Below, one piece after another: positions 20,975 to 31,355 of a DNA stretch of 64,000 bases. How positions within the stretch are numbered: position 1 is the first letter of the stretch; each line of letters starts with the position of its first letter. The notes under the pieces are model-generated. The model saw only the letters and a program-made list of their open reading frames with translations. It was not told the origin of the DNA and made no database searches. A program made the position numbers and the translations under genes. This DNA comes from Methylocystis sp. IM3 (GTDB lineage: Bacteria > Pseudomonadota > Alphaproteobacteria > Rhizobiales > Beijerinckiaceae): contig NZ_JBBPBZ010000002.1 in the NCBI RefSeq assembly GCF_038070105.1, positions 1,232,501-1,296,500 of the forward strand. The letters are read 5' to 3'.

Positions 20975-21644
20975 TCACCCCTCCCCCCGCGACACCAGGG
21001 CCGCATAGGCGTCCTGATCGATCACTCCGCCCGCCGCGTCGACTCTCGCGCGATCCTCCTCGCGAATCGCGTCCTGTGCGATGTCGAGGCGCTTCCATCC
21101 GGGCAGCGGCGCCGCGCCCGCGGCGTCCGGCACATATCTCGATGTCGAGACCCGGCGGTGCGGGTGAATGTAGCGCGGACAGTTGACCCAGATCGATTCG
21201 ATGGCGACCGAGACGAGAAACTGCGCCCCCGGAACCCGGGCGATCTCGGCGGGGTCGCGCAACGGTCGCCTCGCCCTGGACACGCAGCCGGTTGGGCGTC
21301 TCGAAGTCGATGAACAACAGGCCGACCCTGGCGTTTTGCGCGATATTGCCTGCCGAATAATACATGCCGTTCCCGTCGAACCAGGGGAAGACGAGGGTTT
21401 TCGGACCATTCACGCGCACGAAACCCGGCGCGCCGCCCTTGTAGGAGACCGTCGGCCGGCCGCCGGGATCGACGCTCGCCAGGAAGAACATGTCGCGGGC
21501 CTCGATGAACGCCGCCTCCTGTGGGGCGAGCTCGGCGTGCATCACGCCGCCCTCCATGAGATCGGCGAGGCGGCGCGTCTCGAAGGCGTCCTGGAGTTCG
21601 CGATGGGCGGGACCGTAGAAATCGGACATAAAGGAATCGGACAT
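20975..21644 (-). pseudogene. Pyridoxamine 5'-phosphate oxidase-family protein, frameshifted
   Basis: FMN-binding split-barrel protein broken by a single-base frameshift. The N-terminal part (MSDSFMSDFYG through RLRVQGEATV) is read from ATG 21644, which has AGGAA upstream. The matching C-terminal part (DPAEIARVPGAQFLVSV through IWVNCPRYIHPHR) is in another frame and ends at 20975. The frames join cleanly if one base is removed near 21262-21267 (a C in a GCGCGAC run). Unshifted, the protein would be about 222 residues. This is a recent mutation or a sequencing error; the rest of both frames is intact, which favours a recent event or an error. Confidence 0.75.
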
Positions 21645-21760
21645 GGAGAGGTTCCTGTGAGAGGGTCCTTTGGCAGGCTTTGCGAACGCTCGCCATCGAC
21701 AATGAGGCGCGCTTTGGGCCATAAGGCGGCGATGCCGTTTTATCCGCAACGAGACGCCGC

Positions 21761-22819
21761 ATGAGCGCCCCCGAAACTCAGGGCGTGGGCGTGACCACCA
21801 CAACCGTCACCGAGGACGAGGCGGGCATGCGCGTGGACCGCTGGTTCCGGCGCCGCTACCCCACGCTCGCCTTGTCGCATCTCGCCAAGATATGCCGCAA
21901 GGGCGAGGTGCGCGTCGACGGCCGGCGGGTCGAGACCTCGACGCGGCTCGAGGAGGGCCAGAAGGTCCGCGTGCCGCCGCTCAGGATCGAGCCGCCGGCG
22001 AGCCCCGCCGTCAAGCGCGCCGCGCCCGAGGACGCCGGAGCGATCCGGGCAATGACCTTGTTCGAGGACAAGGACTTGATGGTGCTCAACAAGCCGTTCG
22101 GCCTCGCGACGCAGGGCGGCTCCGGCCAGAAGCGCCATGTCGACGGCATGCTGGAATCGCTTGCCAAAGGCGATTCGCGCCCGGTTCTCGTGCACCGCCT
22201 CGACCGCGACACCTCCGGCGTGCTGCTCGTCGCGAAAAGCCGCCGCATGGCGGCGGATCTCGGCGAAATCTTCCGCTCGCGGCAGGCCAAGAAGTTCTAC
22301 TGGGCGCTGGTCGAGGGCGTGCCGAAGCCGGCGCAGGGCCGAGTTTCGCTCTATCTCGCCAAAGGTCCCGGCATGGAGAAGACCCGCGGCGCCGGTCGCG
22401 AGCTCGAAAAGATGCGGATCGCGAAACATGGCGACGCGGACGCCCAGCATTCGCTGACCTATTACGCGATCGTCGACAAGGTGGCGCCGCGCTGCGCCTG
22501 GCTGTCGATGAAGCCGCTCACCGGCCGCACCCATCAGCTGCGCGCCCATGCCGAGGCCATCGGCCATCCGATTTTCGGCGACCCGAAATACGGGCATCGA
22601 CCGGAGGACGAGGTGCGCCGTCGGGATCCGTTGCGGGCCATGCCCGACGGGCTCGAGCGCAAGCTTCATCTTTTGGCGCGGCGGTTGATCCTGCCGCATC
22701 CGAAAGGCGGGATGCTGGACGTGACCGCCCCTTTGCCCGACCATATGCAACAAAGCTGGGACCTCTTCGGCTTTGACGTGAAGCAGTACGATCCGATCGA
22801 GGACGCGCCGGACGCGTAG
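21761..22819 (+). CDS. RluC/RluD-type 23S rRNA pseudouridine synthase
   Basis: RNA-modifying enzyme that isomerises uridine in 23S rRNA. The 352 residues hold an N-terminal S4 RNA-binding domain (about 22-75, RVDRWFRRRYP and GEVRVDGRR) and a catalytic domain with the active-site motif HRLDRDTSG near residues 145-153, whose second Asp is the nucleophile. LTGRTHQLRAH is the second family motif. The exact target (RluC or RluD position) cannot be told. It is divergent from the PNPOx gene and is followed by ATP12 after an 87-bp gap. Confidence 0.93.
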   Translation: MSAPETQGVGVTTTTVTEDEAGMRVDRWFRRRYPTLALSHLAKICRKGEVRVDGRRVETSTRLEEGQKVRVPPLRIEPPASPAVKRAAPEDAGAIRAMTLFEDKDLMVLNKPFGLATQGGSGQKRHVDGMLESLAKGDSRPVLVHRLDRDTSGVLLVAKSRRMAADLGEIFRSRQAKKFYWALVEGVPKPAQGRVSLYLAKGPGMEKTRGAGRELEKMRIAKHGDADAQHSLTYYAIVDKVAPRCAWLSMKPLTGRTHQLRAHAEAIGHPIFGDPKYGHRPEDEVRRRDPLRAMPDGLERKLHLLARRLILPHPKGGMLDVTAPLPDHMQQSWDLFGFDVKQYDPIEDAPDA

Positions 22820-22906
22820 CGAAGTTTCCCCGGTCCGCCGGCGCATCATGGCCAGCCCCGGCCGCCGGGGCGCCCGGCTCAGGCTTCCAGCTTCCAAGGG
22901 ACTGAC

Positions 22907-23731
22907 ATGACGCCCAAAAACCCGACCGGCTTCGACGCCGATTTCTTCGTAGAGCAGGGCGAGCGCGATCCGGTGAAGGCGGCGCGGGATCCCGCCCGAC
23001 CCCTGCCGAAACGATTCTACAAAGAGGCGAGCGTCGGCGAGACGGAGAAGGGCTTCAGGATCCTGCTCGACGGACGGCCGGTCAACACCCCGGCCAGGCG
23101 CCAGATCGTCGTCCCCTCGCGGGCGCTCGCAGAGGCGCTCGCGGCCGAATGGGCCGGGCAGGGGGAAAAGATCGATCCCGCGACCATGCCGCTCACGAGG
23201 CTCGTGAATTCGGCCCTGGACGGCGTCGCCGGGCAAATGGCGGAAGTGGAGGCGGAACTCGTCAAATATGCCGGTTCCGACATGCTCTGTTACCGCGCCG
23301 GAGAGCCCGAGAGCCTCGTTGCGGCGCAAAGGGCCGCGTGGGATCCGCTCGTCTCCTTCGCGCGCGACAAGCTCGGCGCAAGGCTCGCGCTTGCGGAGGG
23401 GGTGATGTTCGCGGCGCAGCCGGAGGAATCGGTCGAAGCCCTCGCCCGGGCCGTGCGCGCCTATGTTGGCGAGGGCGAGGCGGCGCCGCTGCGGCTGGCG
23501 GCGCTGCATGTCATGACGACGCTCACCGGCTCGCTGATTCTCGCGCTTGCTAAAGCATTGAAGGAAATAGACCTTGCGACCGCCTGGGGGGCGGCCCATA
23601 TCGACGAGGACTTCCAGATGCGGGCCTGGGGCGCCGACCCCGAGGCGCTCTCCCGGCGCGAGGCGCGATTTGCCGAGATGACGGCGGCCGCTTTTGTCGC
23701 CGACTGCCTGGCCGAGGGAGGGCAGGGCTAA
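22907..23731 (+). CDS. ATP12 family F1-ATPase assembly chaperone
   Basis: Alphaproteobacterial relative of mitochondrial Atp12, which binds free F1 alpha subunit and helps assemble ATP synthase. The 274-residue length fits the family. Conserved blocks are KRFYKEASV near residue 37, [11 protein letters not shown], the central [12 protein letters not shown], and the C-terminal [17 protein letters not shown] 22907 has AAGGGACTGAC upstream. It lies ahead of the nuo operon, separated by about 180 bases that should carry the nuo promoter, so it may be a separate unit grouped with energy genes. Confidence 0.92.
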   Translation: MTPKNPTGFDADFFVEQGERDPVKAARDPARPLPKRFYKEASVGETEKGFRILLDGRPVNTPARRQIVVPSRALAEALAAEWAGQGEKIDPATMPLTRLVNSALDGVAGQMAEVEAELVKYAGSDMLCYRAGEPESLVAAQRAAWDPLVSFARDKLGARLALAEGVMFAAQPEESVEALARAVRAYVGEGEAAPLRLAALHVMTTLTGSLILALAKALKEIDLATAWGAAHIDEDFQMRAWGADPEALSRREARFAEMTAAAFVADCLAEGGQG

Positions 23732-23915
23732 CGCCGCCTTGCCGGCCTGCGCCGTCTGCGGCGAAATCGACATAACTGCGGAGCAGCCGTCGTTGTCTCT
23801 TGCTTTGCACAAGGGGCTTTGTTACGGAACCCGCGGCCTGGAGCTTTTCCAAGTTGAAGCTCCCGATAAAGCGGCCTTCGCCCCGCCGCACCGTCGGACC
23901 GACCGGACACGACCC

Positions 23916-24281
23916 ATGCCGATGCTGCTCGAACAATATATGCCGCTGGTGATCTTCATCGCGCTCTCCGCGGTCATCGCTGGCGCACTGCTCGTCGCGC
24001 CCTTCCTGCTCGCCTTCAAGGCGCCGGATCCGGAGAAGCTCTCCGCCTATGAGTGCGGCTTCAATCCGTTCAACGATTCGCGCATGAAATTCGATGTGCG
24101 CTTCTATCTCGTGTCGCTGCTCTTCATCGTGTTCGATCTCGAAGTGGCCTTTCTCTTCCCCTGGGCCGTGGCCTTCAAGGAGGCCGGGGCCTTCGGATTC
24201 TGGTCGATGATGGTTTTCCTCGGCGTGCTGACCGTCGGCTTCGTCTACGAGTGGCGCAAGGGAGCGCTGGAATGGGATTGA
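23916..24281 (+). CDS. nuoA: NADH-quinone oxidoreductase subunit A
   Basis: Membrane subunit of respiratory complex I. It has 121 residues and three membrane helices (starting about 10, 65 and 92), with the family motif YECGFNPF and the acidic segment between helices 2 and 3. The ATG at 23916 or six bases later (MPMLLEQY) begins the protein; the reading frame stays open upstream but holds only intergenic sequence. It opens the nuo operon. The 184 bases before it must hold the promoter, though I could not pick a convincing -35/-10 pair. Its end overlaps nuoB by 10 bases. Confidence 0.96.
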   Translation: MPMLLEQYMPLVIFIALSAVIAGALLVAPFLLAFKAPDPEKLSAYECGFNPFNDSRMKFDVRFYLVSLLFIVFDLEVAFLFPWAVAFKEAGAFGFWSMMVFLGVLTVGFVYEWRKGALEWD

Positions 24282-24856
24282 TCACGAACCAGGGCGGGAC
24301 GCTCGTCGCCCCGCAGGCCAAGGGCCTCATCGATCCGCGCACCGGCAAGCCGGTGGGCTCGGACGATCCGTTCTTTCTCCAGATCAACGAGGAACTGGCC
24401 GATAAGGGCTTCTTCGTGACGGCGACGGACGACGTCATCAACTGGGCGCGTACGGGCTCGCTCATGTGGATGACTTTCGGGCTCGCCTGCTGCGCGGTGG
24501 AAATGATCCAGGCGGCCATGCCGCGCTACGATCTCGAGCGCTTCGGCTTCGCTCCGCGGGCCAGCCCGCGCCAGTCGGACTGTATCATCATCGCCGGCAC
24601 GCTCACCAACAAGATGGCGCCGGCGCTGCGCAAGGTCTATGACCAGATGCCGGAGCCCCGCTACGTCATCTCCATGGGCTCCTGCGCGAATGGCGGCGGC
24701 TACTACCACTATTCCTATTCGGTGGTGCGCGGCTGCGATCGCGTGATTCCCGTGGACGTGTACGTCCCGGGCTGCCCGCCGTCGGCGGAGGCGCTGGTCT
24801 ACGGCATGCTGCTGTTGCAGAAAAAGATCCGCCGCACCGGCACGATCGAGCGGTAA
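24272..24856 (+). CDS. nuoB: NADH-quinone oxidoreductase subunit B
   Basis: Peripheral-arm subunit carrying iron-sulfur cluster N2, the last electron carrier before quinone. The product has 194 residues. The cluster ligands are visible: the paired cysteines in LACCAVEM (near 72), GSCANGG (near 136) and PGCPPS (near 167). The start at 24272 lies inside the nuoA 3' end with AAGGGAG ahead of it, giving coupled translation. A palindromic repeat separates it from nuoC. Confidence 0.97.
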   Translation: MGLITNQGGTLVAPQAKGLIDPRTGKPVGSDDPFFLQINEELADKGFFVTATDDVINWARTGSLMWMTFGLACCAVEMIQAAMPRYDLERFGFAPRASPRQSDCIIIAGTLTNKMAPALRKVYDQMPEPRYVISMGSCANGGGYYHYSYSVVRGCDRVIPVDVYVPGCPPSAEALVYGMLLLQKKIRRTGTIER

Positions 24857-24862
24857 GTCATT

Positions 24863-24893
24863 CCCTCTGCCCGCGCCGCGCGCGGGGAGAGGG
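24863..24893. repeat. Palindromic intergenic element between nuoB and nuoC
   Basis: Inverted repeat CCCTCTGCCCGCG (24863-24875) with CGCGGGGAGAGGG (24881-24893), one G-G mismatch and a 5-base loop. It is followed by GAGCTTAAGGAAAAG (24908-24922) just before nuoC, a sequence repeated almost exactly before leuC. It resembles the dispersed palindromes with CTCCCCGC/GCGGGGAG arms common in Hyphomicrobiales genomes. No T-run follows, so it is not a standard terminator. Confidence 0.5.
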
Positions 24894-24928
24894 GCGCGGC
24901 GACGCGAGAGCTTAAGGAAAAGTGACGG

Positions 24929-25537
24929 ATGTCGGCTGAACTGGAAACACTCGGCGCGCGGATCGGCGGCGCACTTCCCGGCGCAGTGACGGGAGTGAAG
25001 ATCGCCTATGGCGAGCTGACGCTCACGATCGCCCGCGATCGCTGGATCGAGGTCGCGACCTATTTGCGCGACGATTCGGAGTGCCTTTTCGTCAACATTG
25101 TCGACGTGACCGCCGCGGACTATCCGGAGCGCGACGAGCGCTTCGAGGTGGTGGCGCATTTTCAGTCGCCGAAGCACAATCGCCGCATCCGGATCAAAAC
25201 GCCTGCCTCGGAAGAAACCCCCGTGGCCTCGCTGGTTCCGCTCTTTCCGGGCGCCGACTGGTACGAGCGGGAGACCTACGACCTCTTCGGCGTGATCTTC
25301 TCGGGTCATCCTGACCTGCGTCGCATCATGACCGACTATGGTTTCGAGGGGCATCCGCTGCGCAAGGACTTCCCCATGTCGGGCTATGTCGAGGTGCGCT
25401 ACGACGACGAACGCAAGCGCGTCGTCTATGAACCCGTGCGCCTTCAGCAGGAATACCGCAACTTCGATTTCCTCTCGCCGTGGGAGGGCGTGCAATACGA
25501 CCTGCCTGGCGACGAGAAGGCGAAGGGCCAGTCTTGA
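24929..25537 (+). CDS. nuoC: NADH-quinone oxidoreductase subunit C
   Basis: Complex I 30-kDa-type subunit of the peripheral arm. The 202 residues show the family signature [19 protein letters not shown] (near 111-130) followed by [10 protein letters not shown]. It is a separate gene, not fused to nuoD as in Escherichia coli. The ATG at 24929 follows AAGGAAAAG. The stop overlaps the start of the next gene by one base (TGATG), tying the DUF2059 gene to the operon. Confidence 0.97.
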   Translation: MSAELETLGARIGGALPGAVTGVKIAYGELTLTIARDRWIEVATYLRDDSECLFVNIVDVTAADYPERDERFEVVAHFQSPKHNRRIRIKTPASEETPVASLVPLFPGADWYERETYDLFGVIFSGHPDLRRIMTDYGFEGHPLRKDFPMSGYVEVRYDDERKRVVYEPVRLQQEYRNFDFLSPWEGVQYDLPGDEKAKGQS

Positions 25538-26079
25538 TGAGACGCGCCCTTTTATCGATCATTGTCGGCTTTGCGCTTGTCGTTTCCTGCGCCACGGCGC
25601 GGGGCCTCGACGTTGCGCCCGACAAGTTCGATGAAAAGCTGAAATCCTACGATCCCGCGACCCTCGCGGCTGCGCGCGAGTATATGAAAACCTTCGGCAT
25701 GAAGGAGATGCTCGAGAAATCCATCCCGCCGATGCGGCAGGGTTTGCTCGCGCAGCTCAAGGCGAAGAACCCAGGTCTTGACGAGAAGCAGGCGTCCATG
25801 TTCATGGATGCATTCTTCAAGAGCGCCTTTGTCGACGACGCGGCAGTGACCGAGCGGGCGACGATTCTCCTGATGCTCGACATATTCACGAAGGACGAGC
25901 TCGTGGCGCTGAACAAGTTCTATTCGTCGCCGGTCGGCAGATCGATCCTCGCCAAGATGCCGATCATGATGGGACGGCTGCCGGAGGTTCAGGAGATCAT
26001 GCGCTCTTACGTCTTGCCGCGCGCGCTCGAACACGCAGTGGGCGAGATGAAAAAAGCCGGCGTCGATATGAAGCTTTAA
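25537..26079 (+). CDS. DUF2059 secreted protein inside the nuo operon
   Basis: A 180-residue protein with a signal peptide ([21 protein letters not shown]) and a helical DUF2059 domain containing the family motif [19 protein letters not shown] near residues 120-138. The function is unknown; DUF2059 proteins are usually periplasmic or lipoprotein-like. The Cys in VVSCATA does not give a good lipobox, so secretion is more likely than lipidation. It starts on the last base of the nuoC stop and ends 16 bases before nuoD, so it is co-transcribed with complex I. This position is unusual and suggests a link to assembly or the membrane, which is inference. Confidence 0.82.
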   Translation: MRRALLSIIVGFALVVSCATARGLDVAPDKFDEKLKSYDPATLAAAREYMKTFGMKEMLEKSIPPMRQGLLAQLKAKNPGLDEKQASMFMDAFFKSAFVDDAAVTERATILLMLDIFTKDELVALNKFYSSPVGRSILAKMPIMMGRLPEVQEIMRSYVLPRALEHAVGEMKKAGVDMKL

Positions 26080-26095
26080 CCGAGGCGGAAACGTC

Positions 26096-27316
26096 GTGAA
26101 CGATCAGACCGTGACGCAGACGAAGCCCGATTCACAGGGCCTGCGCAACTTCAACATCAACTTCGGCCCGCAGCATCCGGCGGCGCACGGCGTTTTGCGC
26201 CTGATCCTCGAACTCGACGGCGAAGTCGTCGAGCGCGTCGATCCGCATGTGGGCTTCCTCCATCGCGGCACCGAGAAGCTGATGGAGGCGCGCACCTATC
26301 TCCAGAACGTGCCCTATTTCGACCGGCTCGATTACTGCGCGCCGATGAATCAGGAGCACGCCTTCTGCCTCGCGATCGAGCGTTTGCTCGATGTGGAAGT
26401 CCCGCGCCGTGGCCAGCTCATCCGCGTCCTTTACGCGGAAATCGGCCGTCTCCTGTCGCATCTTCTGAACGTAACGTCGCAGGCGATGGACGTCGGCGCG
26501 CTCACACCGCCGTTGTGGGGCTATGAAGAGCGCGAGAAGCTCATGGTGTTCTATGAGCGCGCTTCCGGCGCCCGCATGCACGCCAACTACTTCCGTCCGG
26601 GCGGCGTCGCGCGCGATCTGCCGGACCAGCTCGTCGAGGACATCGGCGCCTTCTGCGATCCCTTCCTGAAGGTGTGCGACGATCTCGAGGAGCTTTTCAT
26701 CGAGAACCGCATCTTCAAGCAGCGCAACGTCGACATCGGCGTCATTTCGCTCGAGGACGCCTGGAAATGGGGATTTTCGGGCGTGATGGTCCGCGGTTCC
26801 GGCGCGGCCTGGGACCTGCGCAAGGCGCAGCCCTATGAGTGTTACGAGGAAATGGAATTCGACATCCCCGTCGGCAAGAACGGCGATTGCTACGACCGCG
26901 CCGTCATCCGCATGGAGGAGATGCGTCAGTCGACGTTCATCATGAAGCAGTGCGTCGAGAAGCTGATGCGCGCCGACGGCCGCGGCCCGGCGCTGACGCC
27001 GAACCACAAGATCACGCAGCCTTCGCGCGGCGAGATGAAGCGCTCCATGGAGGCGCTCATCCATCACTTCAAGCTCTTCACCGAGGGCTTCCACGTACCG
27101 GCCGGCGAGGTCTACGCCGCGGTCGAGGCGCCCAAGGGCGAATTCGGCGTCTATCTCGTGTCAGACGGCGGAGACAAGCCTTACCGCTGCAAGATCCGCG
27201 CGCCGGGCTTCGCGCATCTCGCGTCCATGGATTTCATGTGCAAGGGCCACATGCTCGCCGACGTCTCGGCGATCCTGGGCTCGCTCGATATCGTCTTCGG
27301 GGAGGTCGATCGCTAA
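26096..27316 (+). CDS. nuoD: NADH-quinone oxidoreductase subunit D
   Basis: Complex I 49-kDa subunit, which forms the quinone site together with NuoB. The 406 residues contain the family blocks [16 protein letters not shown] (near 19-34), [12 protein letters not shown] and [13 protein letters not shown], and a C-terminal DIVFGEVDR. The start is GTG 26096, with GAGGCGGAAA upstream; it matches the usual N-terminus. The stop TAA overlaps the nuoE ATG by one base (TAATG). Confidence 0.97.
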   Translation: MNDQTVTQTKPDSQGLRNFNINFGPQHPAAHGVLRLILELDGEVVERVDPHVGFLHRGTEKLMEARTYLQNVPYFDRLDYCAPMNQEHAFCLAIERLLDVEVPRRGQLIRVLYAEIGRLLSHLLNVTSQAMDVGALTPPLWGYEEREKLMVFYERASGARMHANYFRPGGVARDLPDQLVEDIGAFCDPFLKVCDDLEELFIENRIFKQRNVDIGVISLEDAWKWGFSGVMVRGSGAAWDLRKAQPYECYEEMEFDIPVGKNGDCYDRAVIRMEEMRQSTFIMKQCVEKLMRADGRGPALTPNHKITQPSRGEMKRSMEALIHHFKLFTEGFHVPAGEVYAAVEAPKGEFGVYLVSDGGDKPYRCKIRAPGFAHLASMDFMCKGHMLADVSAILGSLDIVFGEVDR

Positions 27317-27924
27317 TGTCCGTCCGTCGTCTCGCCGAGCAACAGCCCGAGAGCTTCGAGTTCACGCCTGAAAACAAGGCCTGGCTCGAAAAGCAGATCG
27401 CCAAATATCCCGATGGCCGCCAGGCCTCCGCAGTTGTGCCGGCCCTGTGGCAGGCGCAGAAACAGAACAACTACTGGCTGCCGCAAAAGGCGATCGAGAA
27501 GGTCGCCGAGACGCTCGGCATGCCGAAGATTCGCGTGCTCGAGGTCGCGACCTTCTATACGATGTTCAACCTCGCGCCGGTTGGGAAGTTCTACATCCAG
27601 CTCTGCGGCACGACGCCCTGCATGCTCTGCGGCTCGGACGATCTCATCAGGGTGCTCGAGCGCCGTGTCGGTCCGCAGCGCACGGTCACGGCGGACGGCA
27701 TGTTCTCCTGGCTCGAGGTCGAGTGCCTCGGCGCCTGCTGCAATGCGCCGATGGTGCAGATCAACGACGACTATTACGAGGACCTGACCGCCGAGAACTT
27801 CGAAAAGCTGCTGGACGATCTCGCGGCCGGCCGCCCCGTCAAGACCGGCTCTCAGAAGGGTCGCGTTTCCTCGGAGCCCGAGGGCGGGCTGACGAGCCTG
27901 ACCTCGCTCTACGGCCAGAAATAA
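27316..27924 (+). CDS. nuoE: NADH-quinone oxidoreductase subunit E
   Basis: Complex I 24-kDa subunit with a thioredoxin-like domain carrying the [2Fe-2S] cluster N1a. The 202 residues include the four ligands in CGTTPCMLCG (Cys97 and Cys102) and CLGACC (near 137-141). The C-terminal 40 residues are a low-complexity extension found in many alphaproteobacterial NuoE. The start ATG 27316 is set by the TAATG overlap with nuoD. Confidence 0.96.
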   Translation: MSVRRLAEQQPESFEFTPENKAWLEKQIAKYPDGRQASAVVPALWQAQKQNNYWLPQKAIEKVAETLGMPKIRVLEVATFYTMFNLAPVGKFYIQLCGTTPCMLCGSDDLIRVLERRVGPQRTVTADGMFSWLEVECLGACCNAPMVQINDDYYEDLTAENFEKLLDDLAAGRPVKTGSQKGRVSSEPEGGLTSLTSLYGQK

Positions 27925-27942
27925 GCGGAGGGGAAAGACAAC

Positions 27943-29247
27943 ATGCTCTCCGATTCAGATCGTATTTTCACCAACCTTTACGGCCTCGGCGACCGCTCGC
28001 TGGCGGGCGCCCGCGCGCGGGGACAGTGGGACAACACCAAGGCGCTGCTCGCCAAGGGGCGCGACAGGATCATCGAAGAGGTGAAGGCGTCGGGCCTGCG
28101 TGGCCGCGGCGGCGCGGGTTTTTCGACGGGCCTGAAATGGTCCTTCATGCCCAAGGACGTCGATCCCAAGCGGCCGCATTATCTCGTCATCAACGCGGAC
28201 GAGTCCGAACCGGGCACCTGCAAGGACCGCGAGATCATGCGCAACGACCCGCATACGCTGGTCGAGGGCGCGCTCGTCGCGAGCTACGCCATGGGTGCGC
28301 ACGCCTGCTACATCTACGTGCGCGGCGAATTCATCGCCGAGCGCATCGCCCTGCAGAAGGCGGTCGACGAAGCCTATGAGGCGAACCTCATCGGCAAGAA
28401 CAATATTCACGGCTATCCCTTCGATCTCTACGTGCATCACGGCGCAGGAGCTTATATCTGCGGCGAGGAGACGGCGCTCATCGAGAGCCTCGAAGGCAAG
28501 AAGGGCATGCCGCGCCTGAAGCCGCCGTTTCCGGCCAATGTCGGCCTTTACGGTTGCCCGACGACGGTCAACAACGTCGAGTCGATCGCGGTCGTGCCGA
28601 CGATCCTGCGCCGCGGTCCCGGCTGGTTCGCCGGCATCGGCAAGCCCAACAATACGGGCACCAAGCTTTTCTCGATCTCCGGGCACGTCAACCGCCCCTG
28701 TAACGTCGAAGAAGCCATGTCGATCCCCTTCCGCGAGTTGATCGATACGCATTGCGGCGGCATAAGGGGCGGCTGGGACAATCTGCTTGCGGTCATTCCC
28801 GGCGGCTCGTCGGTGCGCTGCGTTCCGGCGGATCAGATCATCGACTGCCCGATGGATTTCGACAGCCTCGTGAAACTGGGCTCGGGCCTCGGCACGGCGG
28901 CGGTGATCGTCATGGACAAGTCCACGGACATCATTCGCGCCATTGCGCGCCTCGCCTATTTCTACAAGCACGAGAGCTGCGGCCAGTGCACGCCCTGCCG
29001 CGAGGGCACGGGCTGGATGTATCGCGTCGTTCAGCGCATGGTGGAAGGCCGCGCCCACAAGCGTGAAATCGACATGCTCTTCGACGTGTCGAAACAGATC
29101 GAGGGTCACACCATCTGCGCGCTGGGCGATGCAGCCGCCTGGCCAATCCAGGGCCTCATCATGCATTTCCGTGACGTGATCGAGCAGCGCATCGATCAGT
29201 ATACGGCGAATCCGCATCCGGAGCCCGTGCGCGAGGCGGCGGAGTGA
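27943..29247 (+). CDS. nuoF: NADH-quinone oxidoreductase subunit F
   Basis: Complex I 51-kDa subunit, where NADH reduces FMN. The 434 residues contain the glycine-rich nucleotide loop [13 protein letters not shown] (near 54-66), the NADH/FMN segment [16 protein letters not shown] (near 172) and the [4Fe-4S] N3 motif [11 protein letters not shown] (near 345-355). The ATG at 27943 has GGAGGGGAAAG upstream. A short gap precedes nuoG. Confidence 0.97.
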   Translation: MLSDSDRIFTNLYGLGDRSLAGARARGQWDNTKALLAKGRDRIIEEVKASGLRGRGGAGFSTGLKWSFMPKDVDPKRPHYLVINADESEPGTCKDREIMRNDPHTLVEGALVASYAMGAHACYIYVRGEFIAERIALQKAVDEAYEANLIGKNNIHGYPFDLYVHHGAGAYICGEETALIESLEGKKGMPRLKPPFPANVGLYGCPTTVNNVESIAVVPTILRRGPGWFAGIGKPNNTGTKLFSISGHVNRPCNVEEAMSIPFRELIDTHCGGIRGGWDNLLAVIPGGSSVRCVPADQIIDCPMDFDSLVKLGSGLGTAAVIVMDKSTDIIRAIARLAYFYKHESCGQCTPCREGTGWMYRVVQRMVEGRAHKREIDMLFDVSKQIEGHTICALGDAAAWPIQGLIMHFRDVIEQRIDQYTANPHPEPVREAAE

Positions 29248-29284
29248 TCATGAACCAGCGCATCACGACTTCGGAGAGAGCGAA

Positions 29285-31345
29285 GTGACAAAGATTCTCG
29301 TCGACGGCGTCGAAGTGGACGTTCCGGGAGAGTTCACGCTTCTCCAGGCATGCGAGCAGGCGGGCGCTGAGGTGCCGCGCTTCTGCTACCATGAGCGCCT
29401 GTCCATTGCGGGCAACTGCCGCATGTGCCTCGTCGAGGTGAAGGGCGGTCCGCCCAAGCCGCAGGCGTCCTGCGCGATGTCGGTCAAGGACCTGCGTCCC
29501 GGCCCGAACGGCGCGCCGCCGGAAGTTCTCACCAAGTCGCCCATGGTGAAGAAGGCCCGCGAAGGCGTCATGGAGTTCCTGCTCGTCAACCATCCGCTCG
29601 ACTGCCCGATCTGCGATCAGGGCGGCGAGTGCGATTTGCAGGACCAGGCTCTGGCCTTCGGCGGCGACTCTTCGCGCTTCCACGAGAACAAGCGCGCGGT
29701 AGAGGACAAATATATCGGCGTCCTCGTCAAGACCGAGATGAACCGCTGCATCCACTGCACGCGCTGCGTCCGCTTCACGGCGGAAGTCGCGGGCACCGGT
29801 GACATGGGCGCCATCGGCCGCGGCGAGGATATGGAGATCACGACCTATCTTGAAAGCGCCATGACTTCGGAGCTTCAGGGCAATGTCGCCGATCTCTGCC
29901 CGGTCGGCGCGCTGCTGCCGAAGCCCCAGAGCTTCCGTGCGCGTCCGTGGGAATATCAGAAGACCGACACCATCGACGTCATGGACGCGCTCGGCTCGTC
30001 TATCCGCGTCGATTCACGCGGCCGGGAGGTCATCCGCATTCTGCCGCGCGTCAACGATCTTGTGAATGAGGAGTGGATCTCCGACAAGACGCGCCAGATT
30101 GTCGATGGGCTGAAGACCCAGCGCCTGGATCGTCCCTATGTGCGCGTGAATGGCCGGCTGCGTCCCGCGACGTGGCAGGAGGCTTTCGAAGCCATAGCCG
30201 CCAAACGCAAGACGACGGCCCCCGCCCGCACGGGCGCGCTGGTCGGCGATCTCGCCGCCGCCGAGGAGATTTTCGCGCTCAAGCTGCTGATGCAGCAGCT
30301 CGGCTCGCCGAACATCGACTGCCGTCAGGATGGCGCCAGGCTCGATCCGAAGTTCGGCCGCGCCTCCTACATCTTCAATTCGACAGTCGCCGGCATCGAC
30401 CATGCGGATGCGTTGCTGATCGTCGGCTCCAATCCGCGCAAGGAATCGCCGGTCCTCAACGCACGCATCCGCAAGCGCTGGCTCAAGGGCGACTTCAAGA
30501 TCTCGCTCATCGGCGAAAAAGCGGATCTTACCTACGATTACGACTATCTCGGAGCCGGCGCCGACTCACTCCTGCGGTTCATTCAGGAAGGCAAGCCGGT
30601 CGGCAAGCTCCTGGTGATTGTCGGGCAGGGCGCCATTTCGCGCCCCGACGGCGACGCCATTCTCGCACTCGCCGCCCAGGCGGCGCAGAAGCTCGGTGGC
30701 GTGAGCGATGGATGGAACGGCTTCTCCGTTCTGCATACGGCCGCGTCCCGCGTCGGCGCGCTGGATCTCGGGTTCACGCCGGCGGCAGGCGGTCTCGACG
30801 CCCAGGCCATGGCGAAGGTGGGCGCCGTGGACTTGCTGTTCAACCTCGGCGCCGATGAAATCGCGATCGAACCTGGCGCTTTCGTCGTCTATATCGGCAC
30901 GCACGGGGATCGTGGCGCGCATCGCGCCGATGTGATCCTTCCCGGCGCCGCCTATACAGAGAAATCGGGGCTCTACGTGAATACTGAGGGTCGCGTGCAG
31001 CTCGCGTCACGCGTGGTCTTCCCGCCAGGCGAGGCGCGTGAAGACTGGGCCATTCTGCGCGCGCTGTCGGCGGTTGTGGGCCAGGCGCTGCCTTTCGATT
31101 CGCTCGCCGAACTGCGCAAGAAGCTCGTCGTGGCTCACCCGCATTTCGCCCGCATCGATCAGATCGAAGCCGGACAGGCCGGAGATGTGGCAAGGCTCGC
31201 CAACCATCCGGCGGTCGCGATGAAGGATCCCTTTGTCCCCGCGATCGGCGATTTCTATCTCACCAATCCGATCGCGCGCGCCTCGGCGGTCATGGCGGAT
31301 TGCTCGGCCCTCGCGCAGGGCCGGCTGAAGCAGGCGGCGGAATAG
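29285..31345 (+). CDS. nuoG: NADH-quinone oxidoreductase subunit G
   Basis: Complex I 75-kDa subunit carrying iron-sulfur clusters of the electron chain. The 686 residues match the mitochondrial-like alphaproteobacterial form, shorter than the 908-residue Escherichia coli subunit. Visible ligands: the N-terminal [2Fe-2S] set ([15 protein letters not shown]), the His-Cys motif [19 protein letters not shown], and the [4Fe-4S] motif [14 protein letters not shown] molybdopterin-oxidoreductase-like domain follows. The start is GTG 29285 with GGAGAGAG upstream. Confidence 0.97.
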   Translation: MTKILVDGVEVDVPGEFTLLQACEQAGAEVPRFCYHERLSIAGNCRMCLVEVKGGPPKPQASCAMSVKDLRPGPNGAPPEVLTKSPMVKKAREGVMEFLLVNHPLDCPICDQGGECDLQDQALAFGGDSSRFHENKRAVEDKYIGVLVKTEMNRCIHCTRCVRFTAEVAGTGDMGAIGRGEDMEITTYLESAMTSELQGNVADLCPVGALLPKPQSFRARPWEYQKTDTIDVMDALGSSIRVDSRGREVIRILPRVNDLVNEEWISDKTRQIVDGLKTQRLDRPYVRVNGRLRPATWQEAFEAIAAKRKTTAPARTGALVGDLAAAEEIFALKLLMQQLGSPNIDCRQDGARLDPKFGRASYIFNSTVAGIDHADALLIVGSNPRKESPVLNARIRKRWLKGDFKISLIGEKADLTYDYDYLGAGADSLLRFIQEGKPVGKLLVIVGQGAISRPDGDAILALAAQAAQKLGGVSDGWNGFSVLHTAASRVGALDLGFTPAAGGLDAQAMAKVGAVDLLFNLGADEIAIEPGAFVVYIGTHGDRGAHRADVILPGAAYTEKSGLYVNTEGRVQLASRVVFPPGEAREDWAILRALSAVVGQALPFDSLAELRKKLVVAHPHFARIDQIEAGQAGDVARLANHPAVAMKDPFVPAIGDFYLTNPIARASAVMADCSALAQGRLKQAAE

Positions 31346-31355
31346 GAGCGATCAC

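Noticed and set aside
21740..23812. 690-codon minus-strand frame opposite the Rlu and ATP12 genes
   Set aside because: Both plus-strand genes have clear family motifs; the antisense frame does not.
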